Below are positions 33,257 to 45,900 of a DNA stretch of 64,000 nucleotides, piece after piece (the stretch's first letter is position 1; the number at the start of each line of letters is the position of its first letter). The stretch lies in the NCBI GenBank assembly GCA_009763385.1, contig CM019823.1, forward strand, positions 90,965,104 through 91,029,103, in the 5' to 3' direction. Source of the stretch: Coix lacryma-jobi var. lacryma-jobi. Lineage: Eukaryota > Streptophyta > Magnoliopsida > Poales > Poaceae. The translations under genes and the position numbers were made by a program. The notes beneath the pieces were generated by a model. It worked only from the letters and a program-made list of their open reading frames with translations, was not told where the DNA came from and made no database searches.

Positions 33257-36200
33257 TGTAACACCTCTGGTGTTTAGCATGTAATTAACTTGACATATCC
33301 TCATTATCATCATTAAGCATCTTGATCATGAGTTCATGTGTATGCATTTTTCTTAATGTATCATTTTATGTGAATTACCTCTATTGCAAAAACCCTATTT
33401 AGCCCACTTCTCTCTACTAGGGCAAAATGGTAATTTCACCTCTGTGCCTAGCTTTGTGTAATTCTTGTTCCTTTGGTGTCTTGAAGTGTTGTTGTGTTGG
33501 CCAAAGTTCAAAAATCAGAATTTGATTTCAAATCTCTTTGCAAAACCCTGATTTCCAAACCTGGATTTTATCCCTCTTTTTGTAATTTAAAAATTATTCA
33601 AAATTTGGGGTTGGTCCAAAAAGCAAAGTTGTAGATCTGTCAAAGAGAAACAACTTTGGTATTTACAAATTTTCAAGTTGCAGTACAAAGTTTTGAGTTA
33701 TTTCAAATTCAATCAAACTCCAGTTTTTGTCCCCTTTTCAGTTTTCAAAATGAGTTCAAAAACTAATGAGTTTCTGGAAAAGTGTATAATAGCAAAGTTG
33801 TAGGTTTTGATAAAAGGAACAACTTTCATGTTTACAGATTTTCAAGTTTCAGTTTGAAATCCAGAGTAATTTTGATTTGAATCAAGTTTGAAAAAGTGTC
33901 CCCTTTACTGTTTTCAAATATTGTTCAAAAACTATTTGGAATTTGAAAATGTTCATATTTACAAAGTTGTAGATCTCATTTTTCTGAACAACTTTGGTGT
34001 TTTGAGTTTTTGTCGCACAGTTCAAATTTTGGAAGTAATTTGCAATTTCAGAAACTAGCCAAAGGTCAAACCCTATACCCTACCTGTTCATTCCCGTCGT
34101 AGGGGGGGGGGCCCGGCCATGGACGCCTCGCCGGCGCCGCGTGCGCACGCGCCTGGCAGCCGCCCGCGCTCCCGACCTGCCGCCTGCGGCGCGTGATCAT
34201 TTCGCGTCCCGCATGCGAGCGCTGACCCTCTCGCCGTCCCCCACTGCCCCCAGTTCATCGCCGCCGCGTGGACAACGCCGGCGAGCTCACGCCCAGGCCC
34301 CGTCTGCACGCCGTCCTCTCCGCCAGCTCGCAATCGATTGCGTGCCTCGCCGAACTCGTCCACCACCTCTCGAGCTCTCTACCGGCCGCTAGCCGTGGCT
34401 ATATAAGGCCCGCCGGGAGCCCGACTTCCTCACCCTCTCCGCCACCGTGGCCAGCTCATTCCAGAGCCTCCGCCGCTCAACCAACTAGCTCAACAGCTCC
34501 GCCTTGATCCGTGCAGCTTCCCCACTCCTCAATTTGGTCTCTACCGTCCCTGTTTGCCCGGCGTAACTCGCCGTTCCCATCTCCGGCAAGAATCCCGTCG
34601 AGGTCGGGATCGTGAAATACTCCCTCTCCGGCCTTGATCATCTCCCTCCGACCCCCGCATCACCTTCCTTACTCCTTTGCGCCTCTGACTGACCCCTTGC
34701 GGTCGCTTGTGTCGCGCAGGATCGCCGGGACGACGATCGCCGCCGTAAGCTTCCGCCGAGCTCCGTCGACCACCTCCCTCCGTTCATCCCCTCACTGCCG
34801 ATGAGCCTCTCTAATCGACGCCGGTGAGCTCCTGAAGCCTCCCATCTCCTCGGTTTCGCCTGAGGCGCCCGTCGTGGCCGGCGTAGCAGCGCCGCCGTCG
34901 TCGGTGGTCGCCGGCGAACGGAGGAGAAGAACAGTGCCGTTTTTCTATTTCTTCATACATGTGAATAGTGTTCAGATTTCATCTTTTTGTGTGATTTTCT
35001 GTGTTGATCCAAAAATTCTGAAATTTTGATGGTAGACTCTTTGCACCTTGAAGTATTTTATAAAAATATAAAACTTGACCTTCTGCAAAAATTTGAAAAT
35101 GAAAAATTCCCTTTTAATTGAAAAATGAAGGCTTTGGTATTTTTTTAGAGAGTGTTATATAGCTCCAAAAATCTTGAGATAAATTTGCAAGCTAGTTATG
35201 TCATGATGAGTCTCTGGTGTAAAATTTTGAAGTCATTTGGAGCAAGTTGATTTTTGAGCTTTATTTTAATTAAGGAATAGTGCCTTTTGTTAATTAAATG
35301 TCTAGATTTAATTGAGCACCTTAATGACCTCCAAAAATTATGAAATTTGTTTTGCCATATACTTGTACCCTAATGAACTTGTGTGATTAATTTGGTAATT
35401 TTTGGAGCACCTTCATAAAATGACCTTTTAAATAATTAAGGAAAATAGAAAAGGTGATTAGGGTTAGCGTGAATGCCCTGTGATGTGACTTTTGGGATTG
35501 CTTGATGTTCATAGACCCCTACCCTTTGGTCTATGATGTTGTGATGATATGTTTGGTTGATGCTTAGGATATTATGATAAAGTCTAGTTTAATCAATTTT
35601 GCTTAAGGAAGAAATGGTTACCTTTATGCTCAACCTAGATTTCGATTATGTCTTGCCTAAGAGTAATCTTGAATCTGTGGTATTGTCATGTACCTTAAGT
35701 CCATATCATCATTCTCATGAGCATTCATCATTGCATCCGTATAGTTGACGAAGAAGGCCCTGAAGTCGAGGTAGCCACCGAAGGATCTGTCCCCGAGGCA
35801 ACCCCGAGCTCCGACGCCTATACCTACCCCGAGTCTGCTCTTTTTGCCGTCCAAGGCAAGCCCCGGTGCATTTAACCCTTCCTTGATTTATAAATGTTTT
35901 CCTTAAATGTTTTGAGTTAAATTATTGCATTAGGTTGATAGGAGTTGAGTGAAATCCTATCTGATGCATTATCTACCTTGACCAATGATACACCCGATAC
36001 CTGCTTTTCAAAACTATTTGAAAATGCTTAGCAATGCTATTGATAGATTTGCAATAAAATGCCATTTTCAAAGTGTGATCACTTTAAGAATCTTTTATGG
36101 GAATTTGGTTTACTTCCAGTTCGATGACTGCTTGCCTAGCTAGCATGTGGTCATGTCGAGAAGAGGTTGTCCTTGCGTACGGTGCCGTCATGTTGTAGTC

Positions 36201-37328
36201 CGGGACTCAACAGTTGACACCGACCGGGACAGGGTTGAAAAACTGACAGGACTGTACTCTTGGGTGGTAGAGTCCCGAGGTGTAGTTCTGGCTGGAAAAT
36301 TAGGGACCACCTGTATGGGGGCCTGCTGGACAAGACTTGCAACTATTCACATACTACGGAAAGCTCGGCTCCGAGGAATCCTTTATTGGACCGACAACCG
36401 CGCACTGGGAGTGGAGAGATGGCGGAAGTAGTACCCATGTACCCACGTGGGTTAGAGTCCCAAGGAGTCCCGGATTGGAGGGTGTGTGGAGTGGTGTACT
36501 GTACTTCCGGGTGGCGTAGGACCGGGCCCAATCTTGGAGGAATCGTGGTAGACGAGTTGGCATATGCAAGCTTGGGTGCTACATATGCAGTGTGGATAGG
36601 GACCCTCAGCTGAGTATTATTTATCCGGATTAACGCTGCTCCTCGGTTATGGAGACTTAGTCACTGACTGTCAAGGGAGTGGTTCTCAACTAGGATGTTT
36701 TGAAATGTAAATGAATCAGAATGATGAAGAATTGAGAAATACCGAATCTTTCAAAAATAAAATAAGGTTTACCAAAAATGCTTTTCTGCAAAATACTTGA
36801 ACTTGCTTAAGCCTTACCTTGACTACCCTAAGCCTCTCATTCCTGAGTCTTCTCCTTTTTTCTTTAGTCGGGTAAGTCTTGTTGAGTACCTTTGTACTCA
36901 GGGTTTTTTACCCATGTTGCAGGTATGGCAGAGACCCGAGTATGCCTTGGACCCTGTTGTGTGACTTGTTCAGGAAGAGGCCGATGAGGCCGATGAGTAA
37001 ATTCACCCTCGGGCTGGGTGTTACTTTATCGTTAGTTGTTGTCCCGCTACGTTGTCTACTTTGAAATTTGAACTATGGTCTGTAATAATCGTACTTTAAT
37101 TTTTTTGAACCCGGTTTGTAAAACTATTGTTATTTAAGTCTTCCGCTTTACTCCGATGTTATTTGTCAAAGTATGCAATGATTGTAACTGAATTGTGAGA
37201 TGATCCTGCGGACATCGGGCACTGATGTAGCCCAGTGGCGAACCCGGTCTTAATCTCTTGGCTGTACGGATCGACTGTCAGCGTTGATAGTGATCAGTGG
37301 GCCATGGGATTAGGGTCGTTACGTCACA
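33257..37328 (+). repeat. 5' LTR of Tekay/Del chromovirus
   Basis: Starts TGTAACACCTCTGG and ends GTTACGTCACA (4.07 kb). Its U3 has three AAAGTTGT hairpins (33624, 33793, 33962). A GC-rich region with TATATAAG at 34400-34407 marks the promoter. Downstream are AT-rich and dyad-containing regions (36250-36470). No protein is encoded; GC-rich frames at 34.1-34.5 kb are chance. Confidence 0.95.
34400..34407 (+). promoter_or_regulatory. TATA box in 5' LTR
   Basis: TATATAAG stands after a roughly 300-bp GC-rich, CpG-rich stretch. The same box is found at 44082-44089 in the 3' LTR and at 47266-47273 in the split LTR (TATATAAG). Its conservation across two related LTR families supports a core promoter. 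Confidence 0.65.
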
Positions 37329-37331
37329 GAG

Positions 37332-37343
37332 TGGTATCGGAGC
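37332..37343 (+). other. Primer binding site of Tekay/Del element
   Basis: TGGTATCGGAGC, three bases after the 5' LTR end, matches the initiator tRNA-Met type primer site. Confidence 0.9.
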
Positions 37344-37615
37344 ATCTCACTACGACGTTGCAATCTTTTTGCGAAAACTTCAAAAGGTTTTTAAGTCCAA
37401 AACTAAACTTGACTATTTTGAGTCCAAATTGCTTCTCTCATCTCATCTTGTCTTTGGCAACTAGTAGCAAGACAACTTGTATATGCCTTGTTCCGTAGGA
37501 ACGAATCATGCATCATGTCATAATCACTTAAGTTAACTTCCTCTCTAAGTCGGTTGGGTTAGTATGCCTTTACCTTTTCTTGCTAGCCTTTCTCACCTAT
37601 AACCTTTGTCCAGAT

Positions 37616-38212
37616 ATGGTCATCCTCAAGCGGACTGCTCGCAAGTCGACTGGACCGCATGGTGTGCCGCGTCACCAGCTGGCGCCACGCACCGGAGAAG
37701 AGACTGGAGAATCCTCCAACGGACGTCGCTTTCCCGCCGCAACCGCAAGCAGCTGAAGGAGGAGATCAAGAATCTAAGGCTGAATGGAGAACATGGAGCA
37801 TGACTTCTATCTTTCCCGCATGGAGTTTTATGAGGCACGAGCTTCCCTGGAGCAGGCCAATCGGAACACGGTTCGCGCTATCGAGCAGCGCAACGATGCT
37901 TGGACCCGCGAGATGTCACCAGAGCCCAGCTCCATGGACTGCAGCAGTACACTGCCCAGATTGAGCAGTACAATGATATGCTTCATGAGGAGGTACATCA
38001 ACTGTACACCAACTTCACCCCGTGGCTCCACCTGTTGCTGAGGATCCAGAAGATGGAGTCGTGGAGGAACCTGAAGTAGAACATGAGCCAGTCCAGAATG
38101 TAGAAGTGGAACCTGCAAGATGTTCATTGGAGAAGATGAGGAGGAAGAGCCTGAGCTCATCATCGAAGATGAAGATGACGATGAAGAGATGATCATCATC
38201 GATGACGACTAG
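37616..38212 (+). pseudogene. Pre-gag ORF with histone H3 tail-like N-terminus
   Basis: ATG at 37616 opens a 46-codon frame beginning MVILKRTARKSTG and continuing to PRHQLAPR. Aligned with the histone H3 tail it keeps Lys4, Thr6, the run Ala7-Gly12 (ARKSTG), Pro16-Arg17 and Gln19-Leu20-Ala21, with one extra residue between; Lys14 and Lys18 are not kept. The frame stops at 37754. Other frames continue with charged, heptad-like segments (RKQLKEEIKNLRL near 37745-37785; YEARASLEQANRNTVRAIE near 37829-37885) and, from 38120, a 30-residue acidic end rich in Glu/Asp that closes at TAG 38210-38212. I infer one ancestral frame of nearly 200 codons, now broken by indels: H3-like tail, coiled coil, acidic end. 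It lies between the primer site and gag. I recognise no named family; a link to chromatin is inference. Confidence 0.6.
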
Positions 38213-38438
38213 ATTCCTTGTGTCTGTACCATCTGCTCACTAAAGCCTTAGTCTAGGTTTGGGACGTTAGTTGGTCTTCTGTCTAGTCGAGTCTGTATCT
38301 GTCTTGTACCTTTCCTTTGTCAGTTAGTGGTATCTATCGAACTTCTGTATCAGTTATCTACCCTTGCATCAATGAATCTTATCAGTCAGTTTCGTTCAAA
38401 AGCAATCTTTGGATGCTAAGTTCCCAAATTCTTAACAG

Positions 38439-39540
38439 ATGCCTGTGAACACCCGCACTGGAGCCGGAAGTTCCGGAGGTGCCAACCTTCCAAACCCTCC
38501 ACCAGTTCCTGCTACCCTGGCAGATGCCATTGCAGCCTTGGCCGCCGCTGCCAACCTAATGGCTCAGAACCAAGGACAGCAGAATGTTGGTCACCGTGGT
38601 CGTCACAACCAAGAGACCACCTATGTGGAGTTCACTGAAACCCGTCCACCGGTTTTCACCAGAGCCGATGAACCCCTCGAAGCTGATGATTGGCTCCGCA
38701 CCATGGAGCAGAAGTTTGGTCTCATCCGATGCACTGAAATCCAGAAGCCCGGTTTGCTTCTCAGCAGCTTCGTGGTCCAGCAAGTGCTTGGTATGCCAAC
38801 CTCTTGGCTGCCCAACCTGAAGGTCATGAGTTGACCTGGGAGAGTTCCGCACCGCTTTCCGTGCACACCACATCCCATCAGGTCTGATGAAGATGAAGCT
38901 TGATCAGTTCCTAGCCCTGCAGCAGAAGGAATCCACAGTGATGCAGTATGTGGGTCAGTTCAACCACCTGAGCCAGTATGCCTCCGACTATGTCAACACG
39001 GATGAGAAGAAGAGAGATTGTTTTCTCAGGGGTCTGCACCCTAAGATTCGCAGAGGTCTATCCAACAACCTCAACGGATCTTATCATGATGTCGTTGACC
39101 GTGCTGTCGCTTTCGAGGAAAGTAACCGCCAGTACAAGGAGAAGAAGAAGAAGAAGGCTGGGTCTAGCAGCTTCTCCAGCAACCATAAGCGCCCAAGAAT
39201 CATCTACCACCCCAGCCACCACCAAAACCGTGCCCCATACCCCATCAGCAAGTGGTCGTTCGTACCGCGGCCACCACCATAATGCCAACCAGCAAAGTGC
39301 CACTCAGCCGAACGCCCCAGGTGTTCGTATCACCACCCAAACAGCTTACAACCATCCATGCTACAACTGTGGCCAAGTTGGTCACTGGTCTCGCGATGCC
39401 CAAAACCCAAGAAGAATGCCCAGCATGCACAGAAAGGCCCTGGAGGATCACAGCAGCAGCACCGTGCACCGCAGCAGCACGTCCAGAAGGGCAAGTTTGT
39501 CAAGAAGCACGGGCAAGTCTACTTCACCACCGTCAGTAAC
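38439..39540 (+). pseudogene. Chromovirus Gag
   Basis: Starts MPVNTRTGAGSSG with an Ala/Pro-rich N-terminus, then the Gag core (ADDWLRTMEQKF, and after a frameshift near 38800-38840 MKLDQFLALQQKESTVMQY, FLRGLHPKIRRGL). A basic linker with a run of Lys follows. The zinc knuckle CYNCGQVGHWSRD is broken near 39395 by a one-base loss: the following CPKPKKN is in another frame, so the final Cys is out of frame. Gag builds the particle and binds RNA. Standard length for the lineage once the breaks are allowed for. Confidence 0.85.
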
Positions 39541-41270
39541 ATCCCAGAAGGAGAGCCCGTCATGCTCGGTAGGTTCCCTGTTGCCAATCATCCTGCAGTC
39601 GTCTTGTTCGATTCTGGTGCATCGCATTCCTTCATCAGTCGCACTTTTGTCATCAAGCATGAGTTACCCATGGGGGAGTTAAAAGAAAGTTTCTGTATAC
39701 TTTCGCCTGGAGGGCGGATAAATACTAAGGAAGTGGTCCGCAGTATACCAGTAATGTTGGGGGAACATGTCTTTCCTACCACCATGATAGTACTGCGCAA
39801 TCAAGAGATAGATGTCATCTTAGGCATGAATTGGATGTGTCAGTATAAAGCCATGATAGACATCTTGAATAGAGTTGTGAGAGTGGATATTCCTAACAGC
39901 ACTTCCAAACTCCTTCTCCAACTTCCTATGCCTCAAAAACCAGCAACCACCCAGTTGAATACCGCCTGTGTTCCGGAAGTCAGGGATATTCCCGTGGTCT
40001 GTGAGTTCCCTGATGTCTTCCAGAAGATCTACCCGGTCTGCCTCCCGACCGTGATGTTGAGTTTGCCATAGAGCTAAAGCCCGGGACTGCTCCTATATCC
40101 CGTAGAGCTTATCGAATGCCTCCCAGAGAGTTGGCAGAGCTGAAGATCCAATTGCAAGAGCTATTGGACAAGGGTCTCATTCGCCCAAGTTCATCTCCTT
40201 GGGGCTGTCCTGCTATCTTTGTGAAGAAGAAGGACAAAAGTCTTCGTCTGTGCGTTGACTATCGCCCTCAATGAGGTCACCATCAAAAATAAATATCCCT
40301 TGCCTCGCATTGACCTTCTTTTTGACCAGTTGTCTGGAGCCAGAGTGTTCTCCAAATTGATCTCAGATCTGGCTACACCAATAAAAATCCGTCCAGAAGA
40401 CATTCCTAAAACAGCTTTCACCACCAGATACGGCCTATATGAGTACTTGGTCATGTCCTTTGGCTTGACCAATGCCCCCGCTCATTTCATGTATCTCATG
40501 AACTCTGTGTTCATGCCAGAGCTCGATAAATTTGTAGTCGTGTTCATTGACGACATCCTTGTCTATTCAAGAACTCCTGAAGATCACGCCAAGCATCTTC
40601 GAATCGTTCTCTCTCGTCTCAGAGATCACCAGCTGTATGCCAAGTTCAGTAAATGTGAATTCTGGCTAGATCGAATTCAATTCCTTGGTCATGTCCTGTC
40701 CGCTGAAGGTGTGTCAGTTGACCCTGAAAAAGTGGCAGATATCTTGGATTGGAAGCCACCTACCACTGTCCGCGAAGTTCGCAGCTTCATGGGAATGGCT
40801 GGATACTATCGTCGTTTCATCCCAGATTTCTCCAGAGTCGCCAAGCCTATCACAGAGTTGTTGAAGAATTCCGTGGATTTCGTTTGGTCACCAGCCTGTG
40901 AGCAAGCCTTTCAAGCCTTGAAACTGCTAACTACATCACCAGTCCTAGCTCAACCAGATATCGAGAAACCCTTCGATGTATACTGTGATGCATCTGGTAC
41001 TGGTTTGGGCTGTGTTTTGATGCAAGAAGGACGAGTAATCGCTTATGCCTCACGACAGCTTAAGCGACATGAGGAAAACTACCCAACCCATGATCTTGAG
41101 CTAGCAGCAGTCGTGCATGCCTTGAAGATTTGGCGTCACTATCTGTTGGGCAGTACCTGCAATATGTATACGGATCACAAGAGCCTAAAGTATATCTTCA
41201 CTCAAGAAGAATTGAATATGAGGCAGAGAAGATGGCTTGAGTGATTAAAGATTATGATCTCAAGTACATT
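39541..41270 (+). pseudogene. Chromovirus protease, reverse transcriptase and RNase H
   Basis: Protease: VVLFDSGASHSFIS with the catalytic Asp-Ser-Gly, then VILGMNWM. After a frameshift near 40040 the RT begins (RMPPRELAELKIQLQELLDKG, KKKDKSLRLCVDYR); another break at about 40262 precedes NEVTIKNKYPLPRID. The motif A region reads SKLISDLATPIKI, where relatives have a KIDLRSGYHQI-like string. Two compensating indels have scrambled it, so the first catalytic Asp is lost. The second pair is intact (VVFIDDILVYS). RNase H: VYCDASGTGLGC, THDLELAAVVHAL and MYTDHKSLKY. A TGA at about 41242 and more indels follow. The enzyme would be inactive. Confidence 0.9.
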
Positions 41271-41299
41271 ACCATCCTGGTAAGGCAAATGTAGTTGCC

Positions 41300-42864
41300 G
41301 ATGCCCTCAGTCGCAAGTCACACTGCAACTGTCTGACGACGAAGCCCTATGATCTTTCCTTGTGCCATGAACTTGAAAGGATGGGTATCGAAATGATCCA
41401 AGGAAGCCTGAACAATGTCAGCATAGAAACATCCATCAAGGATCAAGTCATTGCTGCTCAGAAGGATAACCCTGGAATCAAGCACATCATCGAAAAGGTC
41501 CAGACCGGAAAGGTGATTGTTTCAGGATCGATGATGTAGGAGTTGTTTGGTTCAAGAACCGTCTAGTAGTTCCCAAGGTGCCTGAATTGAGACAGTTAAT
41601 CCTTGATGAAGCACACTTGACCAGATTCTCTATTCACCCCGAGCAACAAGATGTACCAAGACTTAAAGCAGAGATTCTGGTGGACTAAAATGAAGATTGA
41701 GATTGCCCGGTATGTCGCTCAGTGTGATACCTGCCAAAGAGTCAAGGCAGTACACATGAAGCCTGGAGGAGAATTGCAACCTTTGTCAGTACCCGCTTGG
41801 AAATGGGACGACATTAGTATGGATTTTGTCAATGGACTACCCAAGACCCAGAAAGGTTTTGATTCCATTTGGGTAATCGTGGACCGACTCACTAAGCAAG
41901 CTCACTTTCTGCCAGTGAAGACCAGTTACACCGTCCCCATGTATGCCACCTTGTACAAGAACAACATAGTGAAGCTTCATGGCATACCCAAGACCATTGT
42001 CTCTGACCGTGGTACCCAGTTTGTCGCTAAGTTTTGGAAAGCGTTCCATACCTCACTTGGAACCAAGCTCTTGCATAGTACGCATATCATCCGCAAACTG
42101 ATGGACAAACTGAGCGAGTCAACCAAGTGCTGGAGGACATGTTGAGAGCCTGTGTTCTTACCTTCGCAGATACTTGGGATGACTGTTTGCCTTTGGCAGA
42201 GTTCTCTTATAATAACAGTTACCAAGAGAGCATCAAAATGGCACCCTTTGAAGCACTGTACGGTCGTCGTTGTCGTACACCCCTCAGTTGGTCTGAGCCC
42301 GGAGAAAGAGAATTCTTTGGAGTTGACCTGGTCAAAGATATGGAAGAGAAAGTCAAGCAGATACAGGAGAATATGAAGATTGCCCAATCTCGACAGAAGA
42401 GTACGCTGACAAGAGACGTCGACCTCTGAAGTTTCAAGTTGGAGATTATGTATATCTCAAGGTCTCACCAACCAAAGGAGTCACTCGTTTTGGAGTCAAA
42501 GGAAAGTTAGCACCCGCTACATTGGTCCGTTTGAGATTTTGGAATGTTGTGGCAAGGTAGCTTACAAGCTGAAGTTGCCCGATCATCTCTCCGCTGTCCA
42601 CAATGTTTTCCATGTCTCCCAACTCAAGAAGTGTCTCGAGTACCAGAAACTCAAGAAGTGTCAAGGTGTCGAGCTAGAGCCTGATCTATCCTACTCAGAA
42701 TATCCAGTTCGCGTGTTGGACCACAAGGATCGCGTTACCCGAAGAACCACCACAAGATGGTAAAAATCCAGTGGAACCAGCACTCTGAAGAAGAAGCTAC
42801 TTGGGAATCTGAAGACTTCTTAGCAAAGAACTACCCCGACTTTCTCGAATCCCTGTCTATGTAA
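41300..42864 (+). pseudogene. Chromovirus integrase with C-terminal chromodomain
   Basis: Integrase zinc head with a frameshift near 41650 (DEAHLTRFSIHP, CDTCQRVK); catalytic core SMDFVNGLPK, then VSDRGTQF; after a frameshift near 42083 TDGQTERVNQVLEDM supplies the Glu. The C-terminal domain (PFEILECCGKVAYKLKLP) leads to a short chromodomain-type end from 42757, IQWNQHSEEEATWESEDFL, closing at TAA 42862-42864. In this lineage the chromodomain is thought to guide insertion to marked chromatin, with H3K9 methylation the usual suggestion. The left-edge fragment (1-1386) is a relative. Confidence 0.9.
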
Positions 42865-42920
42865 GGTTTTGCCTTTATTCTTTGTCCTTTTAAGACGCAG
42901 AATCTCGGGGCGAGATTTCT

Positions 42921-42935
42921 TTTAGGGGGGGAGGC
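42921..42935 (+). other. Polypurine tract of Tekay/Del element
   Basis: TTTAGGGGGGGAGGC ends directly at the 3' LTR start TGTAACACC. Confidence 0.85.
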
Positions 42936-45900
42936 TGTAACACCTCTGGTGTTTAGCATGTAATTAACTTGACATATCATCATTATCATCATTAAGCATT
43001 TGATCATGATTTCATGTGTATGCATTTTGCTAAGTGTATCATTTTATGTGAATTACCTCTATTGCAAAAACCCTATTAGCCCACTTCTCTCTACTAGGCA
43101 AAATGGTAATTTCACCTCTGTGCCTAGCTTTGTGTAATTCTTGTTCCTTTGGTGTCTTGAAGTTTGTTGTTGTGTTGGCCAAAGTTCAAAAATCAGAATT
43201 TGATTTCAAATCTCTTTGCAAAACCCTGATTTCCAAATCCTGGATTTTTTCCCTCTTTTGTAATTAAAAATTATTCAAAATTTGGGATTGGTCCAAAAAG
43301 CAAAGTTGTAGATCTGTCAAAGAGAAACAACTTTGGTATTTACAAATTTTCAAGTTGCAGTACAAAGTTTTGAGTTATTTCAAATTCAATCAAACTCCAG
43401 TTTTTGTCCCTTTCAGTTTTCAAAATGAGTTCAAAAACTAATGAGTTTCTGGAAAAGTGTATAATAGCAAAGTTGTAGGTTTTGATAAAAGGAACAACTT
43501 TCATGTTTACAGATTTTCAAGTTTCAGTTTTGAAATCCAGAGTATTTTGATTTGAATCAAGTTTGAAAAGTGTCCCCTTTACTGTTTTCAAATATGTTGA
43601 AAAACTATTTGGAATTTGAAAATGTTCATATTGACAAAGTTGTAGATCTCATTTTTCTGAACAACTTTGGTGTTTTGAGTTTTTGTCGCACAGTTCAAAT
43701 TTTGGAAGTAATTTGCAAATTTCAGAAACTAGCCAAAGTCAAACCCTATACCCTACCCTGTTCATCTTCCCGTCGTAGGGGGGGGCCCGGCCATGGACGC
43801 CTCGCCGGCGCCGCGTGCGCCACGCGCCTGGCAGCCGCCCGCATGCTCCCGACCTGCCGCCTGCGGCCGCGTGATCATTTCGCGTCCGCGCATGCGAGCG
43901 CTGACCTCTCGCCCGTCCCCCACTGCCCCCAGTTCATCGCCGCCGCGTGGACAACGCCGGCGAGCTCACGCCCAGGCCCCGACTGCACGCCGTCCTCTCC
44001 GCCAGCTCGCAATCGATTGCGCGTGCCTCGGCCGAACTCGTCCACACCTCTCCGAGCTCTCTACCGGCCGCTAGCCGTGGCTATATAAGGCCCGCCGGAG
44101 CCCGACTTCCTCACCCATCTCCGCCACCGTGGCCAGCTCATTCCATAGCCTCCGCCGCTCAACCAACTAGCTCAACAGCTCCGCCTTGATCCCGTGCAGC
44201 TTCCCCACTCCTCAATTTGGTCTCTACCGTCCCTGTTTGCCCGGCGTAACTCGCCGTTCCCATCTCCGGCAAGAATCCCGTCGAGGTCGGGATCGTAAAT
44301 ACTCCCTCTCCGGCCTTGATCATCTCCCTCCGACCCCCGCATCACCTTCCTTACTCCTTTGCGCCTCTGACCGACCCCTTGCGGTCGCTTGTGTCGCGCA
44401 GGACCGCCGGAGTGCCGGTCGCCGCCGTAAAGCTTCCGCCAAGCTCCGTCGACCACCTCCCTCCGTTCATCCCCTCACTGCGCCGAGCCTCCTAATCGAG
44501 CCGGTGAGCCTCCTGAAGCCTCCCATCTCCTCGGTTTCGCCTGAGGCGCCTCGTCGGGCCGGCGTAGCAGCGCCGCCAGTCGTCGGTGGTCGCCGGCGAA
44601 CGGAGGAGAAGAACAGTGCCGTTTTTCTATTTCTTCATACATGTGAATAGTGTTCAGATTTCATCTTTTGTGTGATTTTCTGTGTTGATCCAAAAAATTC
44701 TGAAATTTTGATGGTAGACTCTTTGCACCTTGAAGTATTTTATAAAAATATAAAACTTGACCTTCCTGCAAAAATTTGAAAATGAAAAATTCCCCTTTTA
44801 ATTGAAAAATGAAGGCTTTGGGTATTTTTAGAGAGTGTTATATAGCTCCAAAAATCTTGAGATAAAATTTGCAAGCTAGTTATGTCATGATGAGTCTCTG
44901 GTAAAATTTTGAAGTCATTTGGAGGCAAGTTGATTTTTGAGCTTTATTTTAATTAAGGATAGTGGCCTTTGTTAATTAAATGTCTAGATTTAATTGAGCA
45001 CCTTAATGACCTCCAAAAATTATGAAATTTGTTTTGCCATATACTGTACCCTAATGAACTTGTGTGATTAATTTGGTAATTTTAGAGCACTTTCAATAAA
45101 ATGACCTTTTTAAATAATTAAGGAAAATAGAAAAGGTGATTAGGGTTAGCGTGGAATGCCCTGTGATGTGACTTTTGGGATTGCTTGATGTTCATAGACC
45201 CTACCCTTTGGTCTATGATGTTTGTGATGACTATGTTTGGTTGATGCTTAGGATAATTATGATAAAGTCTAGTTTAATCAATTTTGCTTAAGGAAGAAAT
45301 GGTTACCTTTATGCTCAACCTAGATTTCGATTATGTCGTGCCTAAGAGTAATCTTGAATCTGTGGTATTGGTCATGTACCTTAAGTCCATATCATCATTC
45401 TCATGAGCATTCATCATTGCATCCGTATAGTTGACGAGAAGGCCCTGAAGTCGAGGTAGCCACCGAAGGATCTGTCCCCGAGGCAACCCCGAGCTCCGAC
45501 GCCTATACCTACCCCGAGTCTGCTCTTTTGGCCGTCCAAGGCAAGCCCCGGTGCATTTAACCCTTCCTTGATTTTATAAAATGATTTCCTTAAATGCTTT
45601 TGAGTAAACTACTGCATTAGGTTTATAGGAGTTGAGTGATATCCTATCTGATGCATTATCCACCTTGACCACTGATACAACCCGATACCCTGCTTTCAAA
45701 GTATTTGAAAAATGCTTAGCAATGCTTATTGAATTAGACTTTGCAATAAAATGTCATTTTCAAAAGTGTGATCACTGAAAGAATCTTTTATGGAATTTGG
45801 CTTTACTTCCCGTTCGATGACTGCTTGCCTAGCTAGCATGTGGTCATTGTCGAGAAGAGGTTGTCCGCGCGTACGGTGCCGTCATGTTGTAGTCCGGGAC

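Noticed and set aside
34088..34507. GC-rich frames on both strands near the LTR promoter, possible host exon
   Set aside because: The same region is repeated in the 3' LTR with indels that shift the frames, so it is promoter sequence, not coding.
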